From: Vesta saturnalis
Taxonomy: Eukaryota; Arthropoda; Insecta; Coleoptera; Lampyridae
Length of the DNA: 64,000 nt
Direction of reading: 5' to 3'
Assembly: GCA_036346205.1 (NCBI GenBank)
Contig: JARFJB010000002.1
Location: forward strand, 1,421,501 to 1,485,500
A program made the position numbers and the translations under genes. Numbering within the stretch: the first letter of the stretch is position 1; every line of letters starts with the position of its first letter. Below the pieces are notes generated by a model. That model saw nothing but the letters and a program-made list of their open reading frames with translations, ran no database searches and had not been told where the DNA came from. Below are positions 11,246 through 22,447 of this stretch, piece by piece.

Positions 11246-12319
11246 TTAATAGAGAAATAACAAAACCTTCATTTTAGTGTTACAGAAAAGTTTACTCTGG
11301 AAAGAAATGATAACCAAACACTTAAAGATTAATAACGTGGGACCTCCTCTAATTCTTATGACCTCTTGGCAAAGTTTTGGCATTCTGGAAATCAATTCCG
11401 AATGTAACGCTGAGGAATATTTGACCATTCTTCCAAAACGGCAGTTCGGAGCTGATAGTGATTGTTTAGATCCACTCCTCGTGACCTTATCAGCATTTTC
11501 AGGTAATCCCATACGGTTTCTATGGGATTAAGAACTGCACAGTTCGTTGGCCAATCCATGTGCGTAAAAATGCATTGATTTGCTGTGTTCTATGAGGACA
11601 CGCGTTATCATCAACAAACACGAAACCATCGCCTATTTTATTGGTAAATGGCAACACTATAGGTTGTAATACCTTATTAAGATACCTAACACTATTCATT
11701 GTAGTATTTCCAAGCATAACCAATTCAGTACAACGAGTCGCAGAAATATCTCCCCAATCGGTAATTGAACCACCTAAGTAAGCTTGATGGTGCCACGTGG
11801 TTCTCAATGTAGCGTTCTACTCTTTTTCTCCAAACTCCCACTCTTTCACCTGAGCTACGGAGACGCACTCTGGTCTCGTCACTGAATAAACAGCAACCAC
11901 AATCTTCAATATTCCAATTTGCGTGTTGGTGTGCCGACTCTAGCCCTACCTCTTTTGTGGGCTCTGGTCATCAATGGACATTTTTTAGAAGATCTGGACC
12001 TGAAATTTACTGCATAGAGCCTTCTTCCTACTGTTTGAGTGGATACTTGAGTACCTGTTGCATTGAATAACTGAATTTGGAGTGTTCTTGCAGTAATCTA
12101 TTTCTTCGTCACTGAACCATAATAAAACAGTACTGCCATTTCGCCCTCCGCCGTGCCTATGTTGGACAGATACAGTATCTTTACAACGCATTCGAACTCT
12201 TCTGATCACATTGTGGCTCACATTGAAATGGTCAGCAACAGACCTTAGTGATGTACCAGTACCATAAGCATTCCCATAGCTCGGCTCATCTTTTCAATAC
12301 TTAAACGTCGTAAAGGCAT
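11246..12319 (-). pseudogene. Tc1-like transposase, decayed
   Basis: An ATG at 12319 opens the N-terminus (MPLRRLSIEKMSRAMGML). A one-base shift then gives the helix-turn-helix region SLRSVADHFNVSHNVIRRV and a KDTVSVQHRHGGGR linker. The catalytic region follows in pieces: a FSDETRVRL block near 11880 supplies the first Asp. WGDISATRCTELV and DGFVFVDDNACPHRTQ (11520-11807) supply the second. The expected third acidic block is damaged. The C-terminal part has MPKLCQEVIRIRGG, the usual end of Tc1 proteins. Multiple frameshifts make this a pseudogene. I could not identify its terminal inverted repeats. It sits inside the region framed by the 300-bp repeats and is probably a nested insertion. Confidence 0.85.
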
Positions 12320-12329
12320 CTCTAAAATA

Positions 12330-13570
12330 CAGTCAACCACTTTGGATTAAAACTTACTTGAGAAATTCGCAAAAAATCTTTTAAAACTTGGTAAAAGTAT
12401 AAGCGGTCTCGAGCTCAGTAACTGCACTTATGACAAACAATAATTGAATCGCATTCGATCAGCATTTGTTTGCATTCCGAAACACAGCCCTGATCATGTA
12501 GGAAGTCATGCCAAACGCATAATAAGGGTTGTTTACTTTTACTGCATCTTATATAAGCGTACCAGTTCCAATGTTGAGCAGTACATTTTTAAAATGGCAT
12601 TTTTGCTATGCGTGGAATACCACTTGTACCTTAACACTAAGAAAGAGGGTGACGTGTAATCACAAGAATCGGAGTGCTCCGTTCTGCCACAATTTGGCAA
12701 TAAAGACAACACATAAAATAACAAATAAAAAAACTTCAATCAATCATTTGTTAGACCTGCCACCTACTTAATGGCGAAACGATACATACGTAAAATGCAG
12801 CTTATTATGCCTATAGCGTGGATTATATTCCTTCATTTTATTGTAGAATAAACCAGCGGCATATATCACCAGCACAACTAGTTAAATTTTTCATTTCAAT
12901 TTTTATATGTTAGGAGCCGAAAATAATAAAAAGGTTATTGTTTTCTCAAATATAATTTTTTTACATTTCTTGCGATTTATAGCCTAAATAATACGAAAAA
13001 CACATTTTTAGAAAAAAATCTTTGTTTTCTATCTATTATCTATTAAAGTTATCGATATGAAATTTGGTAAAAAATCTTTGCTATAAACTCTAGTCAAGTT
13101 CGTTAATGAGCAAAATTGAACCAGGGCAGGGCATTTTTAGGGGGTTAGAAAACTAAAAAAATTCATTGCATCTAATTTAAAAAAGTTACAAATTAAAGAA
13201 ACTAATTTGATACTTTTTATACAGTTTCTAAATAAAAAAATAATACCCACCGTTTTTAGTGTGCAAAATGGTGTATTTTGTAATTTATCAACCGATCAAA
13301 GTCGGTTATTGGGGGTTTTTATAAAATTGAAAAATTCAACATGACGTATTCAAAATAGTGGATTATCTTATTTATAAACCGATATGACTCAAATTTAGGT
13401 GTAGGGGGAGGGGGGCGCTGTAGTTGATTATTAGTCTTGTCTTATCACACATTTTTGGTCAAACTTTAAAAGTTTCAGGACCAAAACCTTCATTATATTG
13501 GGTTAGGTATATCTGAAAGCATTATGGCAGTTAATTTGTCAGCGGGTTTTTTAAGGTAATTGCATTCTAA
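12330..13570. other. Non-coding stretch between transposon remnants
   Basis: AT-rich sequence with poly-A runs and two G-rich patches near 13138 and 13402. Short open frames here show no motif. If the 300-bp repeats mark the ends of one element, this is its interior. Confidence 0.45.
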
Positions 13571-13575
13571 AGGTA

Positions 13576-13860
13576 TTATAAAGGAAGTAGTGTATGGACT
13601 CGCTTTACAATTTCAAAACCAGAAGCCATAGGGAAAATAAAATTTAAGAAGCTTTTAGAATTAAGTATACTTACAACGTTAACGTCGTTATCAAGGTTTT
13701 CGACTGAACCTGTACCTATTCTGTCTTCTAACCACAATTTCAATTTGTCGCAAGTAGTAGGTTGTCCTTGTATGGAATATTCCTCTGTGTCGCTAAGCAT
13801 ACAATAAATATGGCATTTAAGAGATTTTCTAGGTCTTCTAAATCCGTGCTTTGGACAACA
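13576..13860 (-). pseudogene. Possible N-terminal part of the unclassified element protein
   Basis: Minus-strand translation from 13860 gives CCPKHGFRRPRKSLKCHIYC, which could be a small metal-binding finger. It continues in frame through SDTEEYSIQGQPTTCDKLK and LEDRIGTGSVENLDN to a stop at 13576. No initiation codon was assigned. It begins exactly at the edge of the tandem repeat array and has the same strand as the remnant at 10523-11130. I infer both belong to one disrupted gene, but no family was recognised. Confidence 0.3.
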
Positions 13861-14700
13861 TCAATTTGGCCCCACCCACCTTCTATGTTTCATTATGGCC
13901 ATACGGGAGTAGTGCACAATTTTACTTAAGTGGAGCATTTTAGCGCATAACTACAGAAATAAGTTCGCATCAAGATACATAGTGAATTGCTTAATGGAGG
14001 AGGGGGGGCTGAGTGAACTTGAACCCCCCCTAAATATTATTCAAAATATCTCAAAAACTGTAACGGCGCAAAACTTACTTTATGTGACGCATTTGAGCGC
14101 ACAACTAAAGCGCACGTATAGCATTGAGAATTTTTAAGAAAGTGCAATTTTTTAAAAACATCAATTTGGCCCCACCCACCTTTTATGTTTCGTTATGGCC
14201 ATACGAGAGTGGCGCAAAATTTTAATCAAGTGGAGCATTTTAGCGCATAACTACAGAAATAAGTTGGCATGAAGATACATAGTGAATTGCTTAATGTAGG
14301 AGGGGGGGGGGCTGAGTGAACTTGAACCCCCCTAAGTATTATTCAAAATATCTCAAAAACTGTAACGGCACAAAACTTACTTCATGTTGCGCATTTTAGC
14401 GCATAACTAAAACGCACGTATAGCATTAAGAATTTTTGAGAAAGTGCAATTTTTTAAAAACATCAATTTGGCCCCACCCACCTTCTATGTATGGCGCAAA
14501 ATTTTAATCAAGTGGCGCATAACTACAGAGATAAGTTGGCACCAACATACATAGTGAAATGATTTAAGGGGAGGGGGGGGCTAAGTGAACTTGACCCCCA
14601 AATGTTTTTCAAAATATCTAAAAAACTACTAAACGGCACAAAAGTTATTTTCAGTGGTGCATTTGAACGCATATCGAGCGCCTTATCACATAGTAATATC
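13861..14700 (+). repeat. Tandem array of about three 300-bp units
   Basis: Units start with TCAATTTGGCCCCACCC at 13861, 14161 and 14463, so the first two are 300 and 302 bp long. The third carries an internal deletion and fades near 14700. Each contains a G-rich run (GGAGGGGGGG) followed by a C-rich run (ACCCCCC). The same unit occurs once, inverted, at 10365-10624. Open frames in the array are not convincing genes. Confidence 0.9.
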
Positions 14701-16499
14701 ATGTCGAAATCGTTATTGCGTAGGGGCAACCGACCCCAATCTCTATATGCTATGCGGTAGAAGCATAAACCATATATTTCGCAATATGGTGAGATAATTT
14801 AGCTTAACCCTTTGGTTGATTTGGTGCGTTTATTATTTATAATGTTATTCATTATATATCGTTTCAGTAACTTTTTCTTTTATTACTATTATTAACTAAC
14901 TTTAATAATACTAATAATTTCATGAATGAGGTACTTGCGACTTGCGACACGTAACGTAATCATATTAAGCATATTTTTGATTGTAATATAACAGGATATT
15001 CATTAAATTTATGTTCTTTTAACTTGCGTTATTGCTTCTGTTACCACCCTTACCGAAATAGGTGTTGGGATGCTAATTTTCAAAGAAGATAGAGGTCACA
15101 AAGCATAGCAGAAAGTTATATTGATAATTCTGTTTTAAATAAATCTCCAACTGCCACTGCAATTTAGAGCACAGATCTCATGAAATAAATGAATTTGAAC
15201 CTACCATTTATAAGTAAGGGGGCTTCGTTAATGACCTCAAAACCCGATAGCATAGTCCATTATCATAAATTGAAAAAATTTTCCCATCAACAGTGCGAAA
15301 TACAAAAAAAAAAAAAAACTAATACAACCTTTATCTCACAGTTTTTAGTACTTATCCGAATATTATCTGTATTAACTCCATGGTCTATAAAAATGTGTTT
15401 TAAATAATTTAATAAAGAAATAAATGTTCTCCGAACAAATCGTAAAACTAACTGGAGATACAAACCATTCACCAAAAATAATGCCGTTGTCACAGTCGGA
15501 AGATTAAAGTGGGCCGATTTAATCTTTTGATTTGCTTAATTACCACAATTTATGCTGTTATTTCCACTTAACATAAATATAATAACTGCCATGTAACACT
15601 AATAAAAATTATCTCGGACGCCAAGTTTTTTTTAAATTTTGCTCGGAATAACTAAACCGAAGTTTACAATCAAAATTTATCAAAATGTAAAAATAAAAAA
15701 TATACAGACTATGTTTATTAACAGTTAAATTTAAGGCTATTTAAAATATATCTTAAAAATAGCCTTATACTAAGAAATCAGTAAACTTATAAATACCTGT
15801 CACTAAATATAATACTTCTTGAGAACCCCTGGTATTATAGAAATAAATGCGTAAATGCAAAACAAAGTGATGTCATCTTTGCACCAATATTGCGCAATAT
15901 CTCGAAATAACAATGCTTTACGTTGTAAACCACCAAAATGGAATTTTTCTGCATGAAATTTTGAATCCGATAATTATTGCATTTTCTTGAACGTTCAAAT
16001 AAAAAATTGTGATCAAAATTTAGATCAGCAAAATTGCAATCATAAAATGAAAGCGTACGTAAAAGTAAAATTAGGTGCGTACTTAAAATGTAGAAAAGTA
16101 AAAGTGATAAAAGTGTCAATCAAAGTGCCTGCAAAGATCAAACGTTTTAATTTTTAATATAATGCGTTAAATATATCTTACCATTAAATCAGTGGCACTT
16201 TTCACAAAATTTTGGTGGAAGCCCAAAAAAATGGCTTCCTAAACAACACCACATTCATCAAGAAATGAAAAAGGACGCTTTAGGATATCAGATGATGATG
16301 ACGCGTTGCGCGAAAATATTTTCGCAAAGAATTAAGTCAACGATATGAGCAGAAAAAATAATTTAAAGAAGTGGGAGTATAAACCTTTAAGAAAATATGC
16401 AACTTAAGTTACACCAAAATGCAAATTAAGTTGCCTACCACATGCCTATAATTCAATAATTAAAAACTTTTTCTTATATTTACAATTATTTGAACGAAG
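14700..16499. other. AT-rich stretch, nothing recognised
   Basis: Short open frames on both strands lack domain-like motifs. No repeat with another copy in the window was seen here. Confidence 0.5.
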
Positions 16500-17215
16500 A
16501 ACGTAAATTACGGTATATTTTAATACAACTCAAAATGGGTTGTTACAGGTCCTAATTGATGTTCTGGTGCTCTTACGGCGAGTCTTTTTGATTTATTTAT
16601 ACATATACAACATAGGAGCAATCGCGCTTCGAATAACAAATTTCGTACACTCCCTGACTTTCACCGGAAACTTAACCTTTAGAATATCTAAAAGATTTTT
16701 CTGAAATTGTCTTTTGTAAATTTATTAGCAGTGGAGTCAGTAATACCTTTTGTGTGTGGGAGGTTGGGAGTTATTTTTGGTTCATTAGTTTTAAAAGGTA
16801 TTTTGTTGTTATTCTTGACATTCGTTATTACTTTATTAATATTTTGGAAGAATAACCATTTGGGTGAGGTGTAGTAGTTAAATTTATAAGTTACACATTT
16901 CTAAATTTAGAGTCTGTTAAACAAAACAATCTAATAGAGCTTTAATTACAGCGTTTAGTTAACTAGGATGATGATGAGAAGTAGCGTTTAGATATAGATT
17001 AAAATGAGTGGGTTTATGGTATAATTTGTAACTAAATTTGTTATTAATTGTTTTTTTTTTATTAGAACATTCAAAAAGAGTAATTCGTGATTATTTTCGG
17101 TTTCCATAATAGATTTTCTGTTTTCATGAATATTGTTCAGGTGTTGTAAAAAATTTTCTAGAGTGTGTAAACCATATGGCCAAACAACAAGGGTGTCATT
17201 AACTTACATGTATAA
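16500..17215 (-). pseudogene. Penelope-like element relic (RT to GIY-YIG), copy 1
   Basis: No long open frame survives, but the minus strand translates in pieces matching the PLE at 43-45 kb. From right to left these are VNDTLVVWPYG, then FLQHLNNIHENRKSIME, then KLYHKPTHFNLYLNATSHHH, then an LPHTKGIT block. Last is GVYEICYSKRDC with YVVYV, the start of a degenerate GIY-YIG nuclease. The catalytic YVDD box of the reverse transcriptase reads as VND, so one Asp is lost. Stops and frameshifts occur throughout. The upstream finger domain is not recognisable and the copy is evidently old. Confidence 0.8.
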
Positions 17216-19444
17216 CGACGCCTACGAGTGCACTGATGCGCTTGTTGTGATACTTAACTGTACTAGATGGATACTTCAAAAGTACGCTTTGCCTTTTAGT
17301 ATGTTGTGCAATGGATGAATTTTGGTTCTTGGTATTTAACATATGATTGATGTCGGTGGAAATGAACCTCCCGGAATTTCTTCATACCAATTTTTTAAGT
17401 AGTCCCATTCCGTGCATACAATTTGTATTCGCGTACTAATTTATTTACGAGGAATTTTATTTTACACCACTTATCAGTTACGAAGATTCGGATTTTCAGA
17501 TCATTGACGTCGTTTAAGTGACTCGTTCTACTACTTCCCTGTCCTCTGATGATTTCATTTCTATTGGTCCACCAGTAAAGTTTGTTTTTAATTATATTTA
17601 TTTTCTTACACTTGTTTCTGTTAGGTTGTTTGTTGTCATAATCCCTTGTATACTATATGATAAGATTTTTTGTTATGAAGTAGTTATGTTAACTATAAAT
17701 AACTATTAAAATAATAATTTTAATGTAACAGTATGTATAAAGATTATTAATAAACGATTCATGTAAATGACAATTTTTAATTATTCTGGTACTCTTGATA
17801 AGTTTTCAAAATTACATATATAATTTCTTAGATGTCGAAGACACTCACTGTCTACATTAATAAATCTCCAATCTATTGGCGTCAACTGTGTAATTAAATA
17901 GATATTTGTTTAACTGACAAATATAAGGTTTCCCTTTTAATTAACTTTATTATTTTATAAAGGGAGATTACCTCATTAATTTCAGGAAAAAAAGGTCTAT
18001 TTTTCTTTATAAAAATGAAATTATATCTAAGCAGAAGGTTGCTTACGTTTGCTGATTAATTCAGTGTCTAAACAGCTATTGATCTATGATAAAAGCATTA
18101 GTTTGCATACTACTAAATACGCTTCAGTTGTTAGTATACGTAATTTAGTAGTTAATGTGTAAATTGGGCGCTGGACCTTCATTTATAGTTCAGTAGCTCT
18201 ACCGTATGTCCGTAATAATGGGTTTATGCCTACACATTAAGTTTACTTTTGGACTAATTATCCTTTTAGGGTTATCTTTAGACATTGTTATTTTCTATAT
18301 TACGTAATCGCATTATATAGTTTAGTTATAAATGTAAAGCTTAATTATACACATACACCACAATTAAAGTTTTGAGTAAGATATTATACTCGAGAAAGGT
18401 TTTCTTTAAAGACGTTTTCTTTGTCATACCCCAAGCTAGCAAGTTAATCGTAATTAATGTCAACTGAAAAGTTTTCATTTTGTTGTAAACATATACAGTC
18501 CCTAAACAATCTAGGCAAACTTCAAGTTCCCTGCTGAAAATAAAGAAGTACATCTCTTGAAGTGCTTTAACATTTTTTCTTTTGTTTAACTCCCTAATTC
18601 TTACAATTTGTTAAATTAGGAATTGATTAAAAACCAATTTATTTTAATTAAATTGTATTCTTGTGAATGATTCAGTAATTTAGGACTTATGCACTTAAAA
18701 GGAATCGTACAAATCATGGACTAATTAAAGTGTTGCAATAAACAGTATTTAACTACCTTTACAAGGCAGTAATTAGAATTATATTTCCTTTTATTGTAAC
18801 ACTATTTTACTTTCAACACGATTAGGAAAGTAGCAAGTAAACGTCTGAAATTATTTACTTATACCGTTTGTATAATTTTAAATATAGAATTAAGAGGAGT
18901 TCATAATGCTAACTGTGCCAAAGCCTTGCAAGACCCTACAGTAATTTTTTGTTTTTGGGTTACAACTACCTTTTTATAATTATCAGTTGATAAGTTTACT
19001 TATTTTCTGAATACTTAACTATACTCTTAGCCTTTTTAAATACTTTTTGTAACATAGAATTTTTACGTGACACATTTTATTAAAGATTTCAAATTAATTG
19101 TAAATTTTAAGACGACACATAAAATCCGAAATGGTATCACGCTTTAGGTCTGACTAACATTATTTTACTGCAAGATCGTCTTTTCCAACCAATTCCATTT
19201 ATTCCACTAACTTAAAGAGGATTTATTGTTTATATTAAATTATTTTCGATTTACAAAATTATGTGGTTTTACATTTTAACTAACTATCGATTTTTTTTAC
19301 TATCGCTAAATCGACTTATTAGTCGGCTATCATGTATGGATGTCTGTGTGGATGTATGCTAGCATCCGCGATGGCTCCAGAGTGAAAATACATACATACT
19401 TAAAATTTGGTATTTAAGCTTGTTTTCATTTGGCTTGGATCGCT
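17216..19444. other. AT-rich stretch, nothing firmly recognised
   Basis: This region lies upstream of PLE copy 1 on its strand and may contain unrecognisable remains of that element near 17216-17560. Otherwise no gene or repeat was supported. Confidence 0.45.
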
Positions 19445-19780
19445 GATTAGATTTTTGGCATAGAGGGGGGGGGGGTATATGGTTTTATCATTTATTTCTA
19501 AAACAGCTGCATATTTCAAAAATATAAAAATACCCAGCTATAGACCTTAAATAAATTATGATCTGTGCATTTTTTGATATGAAGCGTAATTTAGCGACAA
19601 AAAAATTCATAAGGTAGAATTTCAGTGTTAGTTGAAATTTTTTCATTGTCTGCATAACGATTAATTTTATAAGAAAAAGTGTAGACGTATTTTTTTAAGA
19701 ATATTTAATTTTGCATAAATTTTCTTTATAAAGGCTTTTAATGCAAAGCGAAATACATTTTAATATTAAATATATATGAT
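19445..19780 (+). repeat. Dispersed repeat R1, long copy
   Basis: This copy aligns with the minus strand of 24735-25065 over about 330 bp. Shared words in order are a G-run followed by TATATGG, CAGCTGCATATTTCA, AATTTAGCG, CAAAAAAATTC and CGATTAATTTTATAAGAAAA. It starts at a run of 11 G near 19465. No protein-coding content is seen; the class is unknown. Confidence 0.8.
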
Positions 19781-19797
19781 TGAAAATTATGAAGCAT

Positions 19798-20045
19798 ATT
19801 TTTATAGAAACGGCGGCTTGGTAATTTTTTTTACGTTAACACGCATTTATGTCTATTAATCTATATCTGACATGAAGTTTAAACGTCATTGTGACATAGA
19901 TTATTGTTGTTGTTTTTACACTGTTTCCTGTTCTCATTATGTAGTATAAACAAGAGGTTGTATAGTTACCCTAAAATATCTGGTCTGGAACACCACACGA
20001 CGTTCCAACCTACAAAATGAAAATTAAAAGAAATGAAATAATCTT
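19798..20045 (+). repeat. Dispersed repeat R2, copy 2
   Basis: The left 180 bp match 10196-10375. The right end (CTGGTCTGGAACACCACACG onward) matches the minus strand at 57780-57890. An imperfect inverted sequence around 19960-20080 (GTTACCCTAAAATATC against AGGATAATTTTGCAAC) suggests a small hairpin. The repeat adjoins the 3' side of PLE copy 2. Confidence 0.7.
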
Positions 20046-20149
20046 AATAACCCTTTTTTAGGATAATTTTGCAACCACTTTTATAAGAATAAAATACTTA
20101 TCTTTTTTGGGATTTTTTAATGGTGTACTTTAAATTATACAATCTAAAC

Positions 20150-20181
20150 GTTTCGATAACACTTACAGTTATCTTCGTCAG
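20150..20181 (-). ncRNA. Hammerhead-ribozyme-like motif next to PLE copy 2
   Basis: On the minus strand the sequence contains CTGACGA, then stem II strands GATAAC and GTTATC around a 7-base loop, then GAAAC. This matches the hammerhead core (CUGANGA, stem II, GAAA). The third conserved box (UH at the cleavage site) and stems I and III were not worked out. Penelope-like elements are known to carry hammerhead motifs in their terminal repeats, and this one lies about 600 bp downstream of a PLE endonuclease on the same strand. Self-cleavage is untested. Confidence 0.65.
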
Positions 20182-20767
20182 TAGTAATGTTTGTTAAAAA
20201 TTGTTAAAGATGTAGTAAACAATTTTGTCAAATTTGAAAAATTAAAACATAAACATAAGCCTGCTATTAGTATAACAGTTTGGGAAACATAAAGCCAACT
20301 ATAACATTTTTAGTAAAGAATGACTAGGTCATAAAATTAAATATTATTAAACTGCCTCAAAGATGACAAACCAGAACACTTTCTACGACGAAAGCTAACA
20401 ATGAAATTTGCCAGCCAAAAAACACATTTAACAAAATTTAATCGAGTTATGATGTAAGTGTAAGTTGTGAAAACTTCAATTTTAAAATGATAGAAGCATT
20501 CACAAATCCAAACATTACATCAAATAAAATAACCCAGTTAAATCTAACAAAGAGATATCTTTATCAATAATTGGAAGTGTTATTAACAATGAAAAGCACA
20601 ATGCAGAAAGTTCTTTGTAATTTTTAATTTCAATTTAATTTCAACTACTTATGTTAAATTATAGTGCTGTGGTAATTTATCATATAATTGGTAAAGCATT
20701 TGCTTTAATGTCTAGGAAAAACACAGCAAAAAACCTAGACATACCAAAAGTTGAAAACAAATTAAAA

Positions 20768-21424
20768 TCAAAGCGTATCATTATGCTCTTTTTTAATTAT
20801 AAGATGCCAAAACCTATTTAAACGGAGATTTTCTTCTTGTCTATTAAAATTATTCGGGTGTTTATATATTTCAATAGCTTCACGTTGCAAACGAACATAA
20901 TAATGGGTTTGTCTTGACAATATTTCCATATTGTCAAATTGAATGTCATGATTTAGATTATTCAGGGCATGGTCAGCCACAGCAGACCTCTCTGGTTGAC
21001 CCAATCTACAAAATCTCATATGTTCTTTGCGTCTTGTATCAAAGCTACGTTTTGTGGTCCCGATGTATACTTTTCCACATGAACAAGATAACTTATACAC
21101 TCCGGAAGATGATAAAGGGTTTGACACATCTTTAGGTGATCTTAAATGTTCTTTAATTTTTCTTGGAGGTTTAAAAATAGTCCTAATGCCATATTTGATT
21201 AGGATTTGTTCAATTCTATTTGTAACATTAGCTATAAAAGGAAGAAAAGCAGTACCAACATTAAGAACTGGTTTTTCTTTAAGGTTACGCCTAGAAGGTG
21301 TAATAACATTATTAATATCTGTAAGTGAATATCCATTATCTTGTAAGGATTTTCTTAAATATTTATATTCATCATTCAAAAATGATAGAACCTCACAAAT
21401 CAAGACCAAAACCAAATTAGTCAA
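20768..21424 (-). CDS. Penelope-like element C-terminal fragment with GIY-YIG endonuclease, copy 2
   Basis: An uninterrupted frame of 218 codons covers the end of a PLE protein. The first half holds the post-RT linker. The nuclease begins about residue 108 with SSGVYKLSCSCGKVYIG (the GIY and YIG elements as GVY and VYIG). It continues through the RRKEH motif, a histidine-containing ADHALNNLNH stretch and LQREAIEIYKHP, which supplies the expected Glu. The polymerase domain is absent: homology stops at about 21430, where a Gypsy remnant begins, so this is a 5'-truncated copy or was cut by the other element. The annotated first Met is simply the first in the frame. GIY-YIG nucleases in PLEs are thought to nick target DNA for reverse transcription. 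Confidence 0.85.
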   Translation of the reverse strand: MTNLVLVLICEVLSFLNDEYKYLRKSLQDNGYSLTDINNVITPSRRNLKEKPVLNVGTAFLPFIANVTNRIEQILIKYGIRTIFKPPRKIKEHLRSPKDVSNPLSSSGVYKLSCSCGKVYIGTTKRSFDTRRKEHMRFCRLGQPERSAVADHALNNLNHDIQFDNMEILSRQTHYYVRLQREAIEIYKHPNNFNRQEENLRLNRFWHLIIKKEHNDTL

Positions 21425-21439
21425 ATTTTATTAGAGAAC

Positions 21440-22165
21440 CGTTGCAATGCGACTTCCAGTCACACCAGATTCCATAAAACCTATCGTAAAATAAAACAAA
21501 CCTATAAATGGCCAAATACGAAAAAAGATATACAGATACTTATCAAAAATTGCGAATTTTGCCAAACAAATAAGTTAGTTAAGAAATCACTACATCGACG
21601 AAATCTTTTGAAAAAGTATTTTTAGATATGGTTGATCCACATTCAACGTTACCCGATTATCTCAAGCATTACATTAATGATGAGCAAACTGACTGGGATC
21701 AATAGCTTGATTTTGCTATGTTTTCATGTAACACATCCGTACAATCAATCACGAAATCGTCCCCTTATGTGCTAGTTTTTGGCGTAAAACCATCACTACC
21801 CACCTCAGTAACTAAACTGCACACGTTTAAATATACGTACGATAACTACTTAGCTGAGCTATAGCTAAAATTCCAGAGAACTAGAGAAACTGTTCGAAAT
21901 AGTATGTCATATCCAGAAACAAAAGTAAAGAATACCACGACAGTAAAACCATTCGAAACGAAAATTTCAAACCCTTTCAAGCAGGTGATAAAGTTTATTT
22001 ATATAATAAACAGAATAGATTAGGAAAAAGCAAAAAGCTGTGTTCAAATTGCACTGGGCCATATGAAATAATCAAAATTACTTATCTTGTAAATTATCAA
22101 ATTAAATTGTTACCGTTCACTTTGATCGTTTAAAGCACGCATATATGAATTGTGACATGCCCCAT
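21440..22165 (+). pseudogene. Ty3/Gypsy retrotransposon integrase, C-terminal remnant
   Basis: The plus strand first encodes a zinc-binding finger pattern (two His, then NCEFCQTNK with its two Cys). After a gap that has lost most of the catalytic core, it resumes with LPDYLKHYINDEQTDWD and a PYVLVFGVKPSLP block. It then gives the C-terminal FKAGDKVYLYNKQNR, GPYEIIKIT and VHFDRLKHAY motifs. This order is typical of Gypsy-superfamily pol. Stops, frameshifts and the large internal loss make it inactive. It ends upstream of a candidate polypurine tract at 22434-22446. Confidence 0.8.
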
Positions 22166-22433
22166 AGAATAGTATTAATCATTTGTAGTTAATAGTTATT
22201 TAGAAATATAATTTTAAATTGTTTGATATTTGATTAAGCTTAGCACTGCAATAAAATGATGGTCAACCAAACTTGTAGTACTAAGTAACATAAGTATTTA
22301 TAACTATTATTGTAATTGTATTGATCGCATGTTAAATTTCAATATTTTGTAAATATAACTTTATGATTAAACTTATTCACTAGTAAGATTTACACTGTTA
22401 CATAAGTAACATTTTCATTTATTCATGTTTTCC

Positions 22434-22447
22434 TAAGGAGGGAGATG
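22434..22447 (+). other. Candidate polypurine tract and start of Gypsy 3' LTR
   Basis: A purine run AAGGAGGGAGA is followed at once by TGTACAGATGCAGG. Gypsy-type elements commonly have a purine-rich tract directly before an LTR starting with TG, and the distance from the end of pol (about 270 bp) is plausible. The other end of the LTR and a 5' LTR were not found in this window. Confidence 0.45.

Noticed and set aside
15189..16119. Frames of 68-94 codons on both strands
   Set aside because: They are AT-rich random frames with poly-Lys or poly-Phe stretches and no domain or codon signature.
20914..21434. Plus-strand frames of 73 and 135 codons
   Set aside because: They are antisense to the PLE endonuclease frame.
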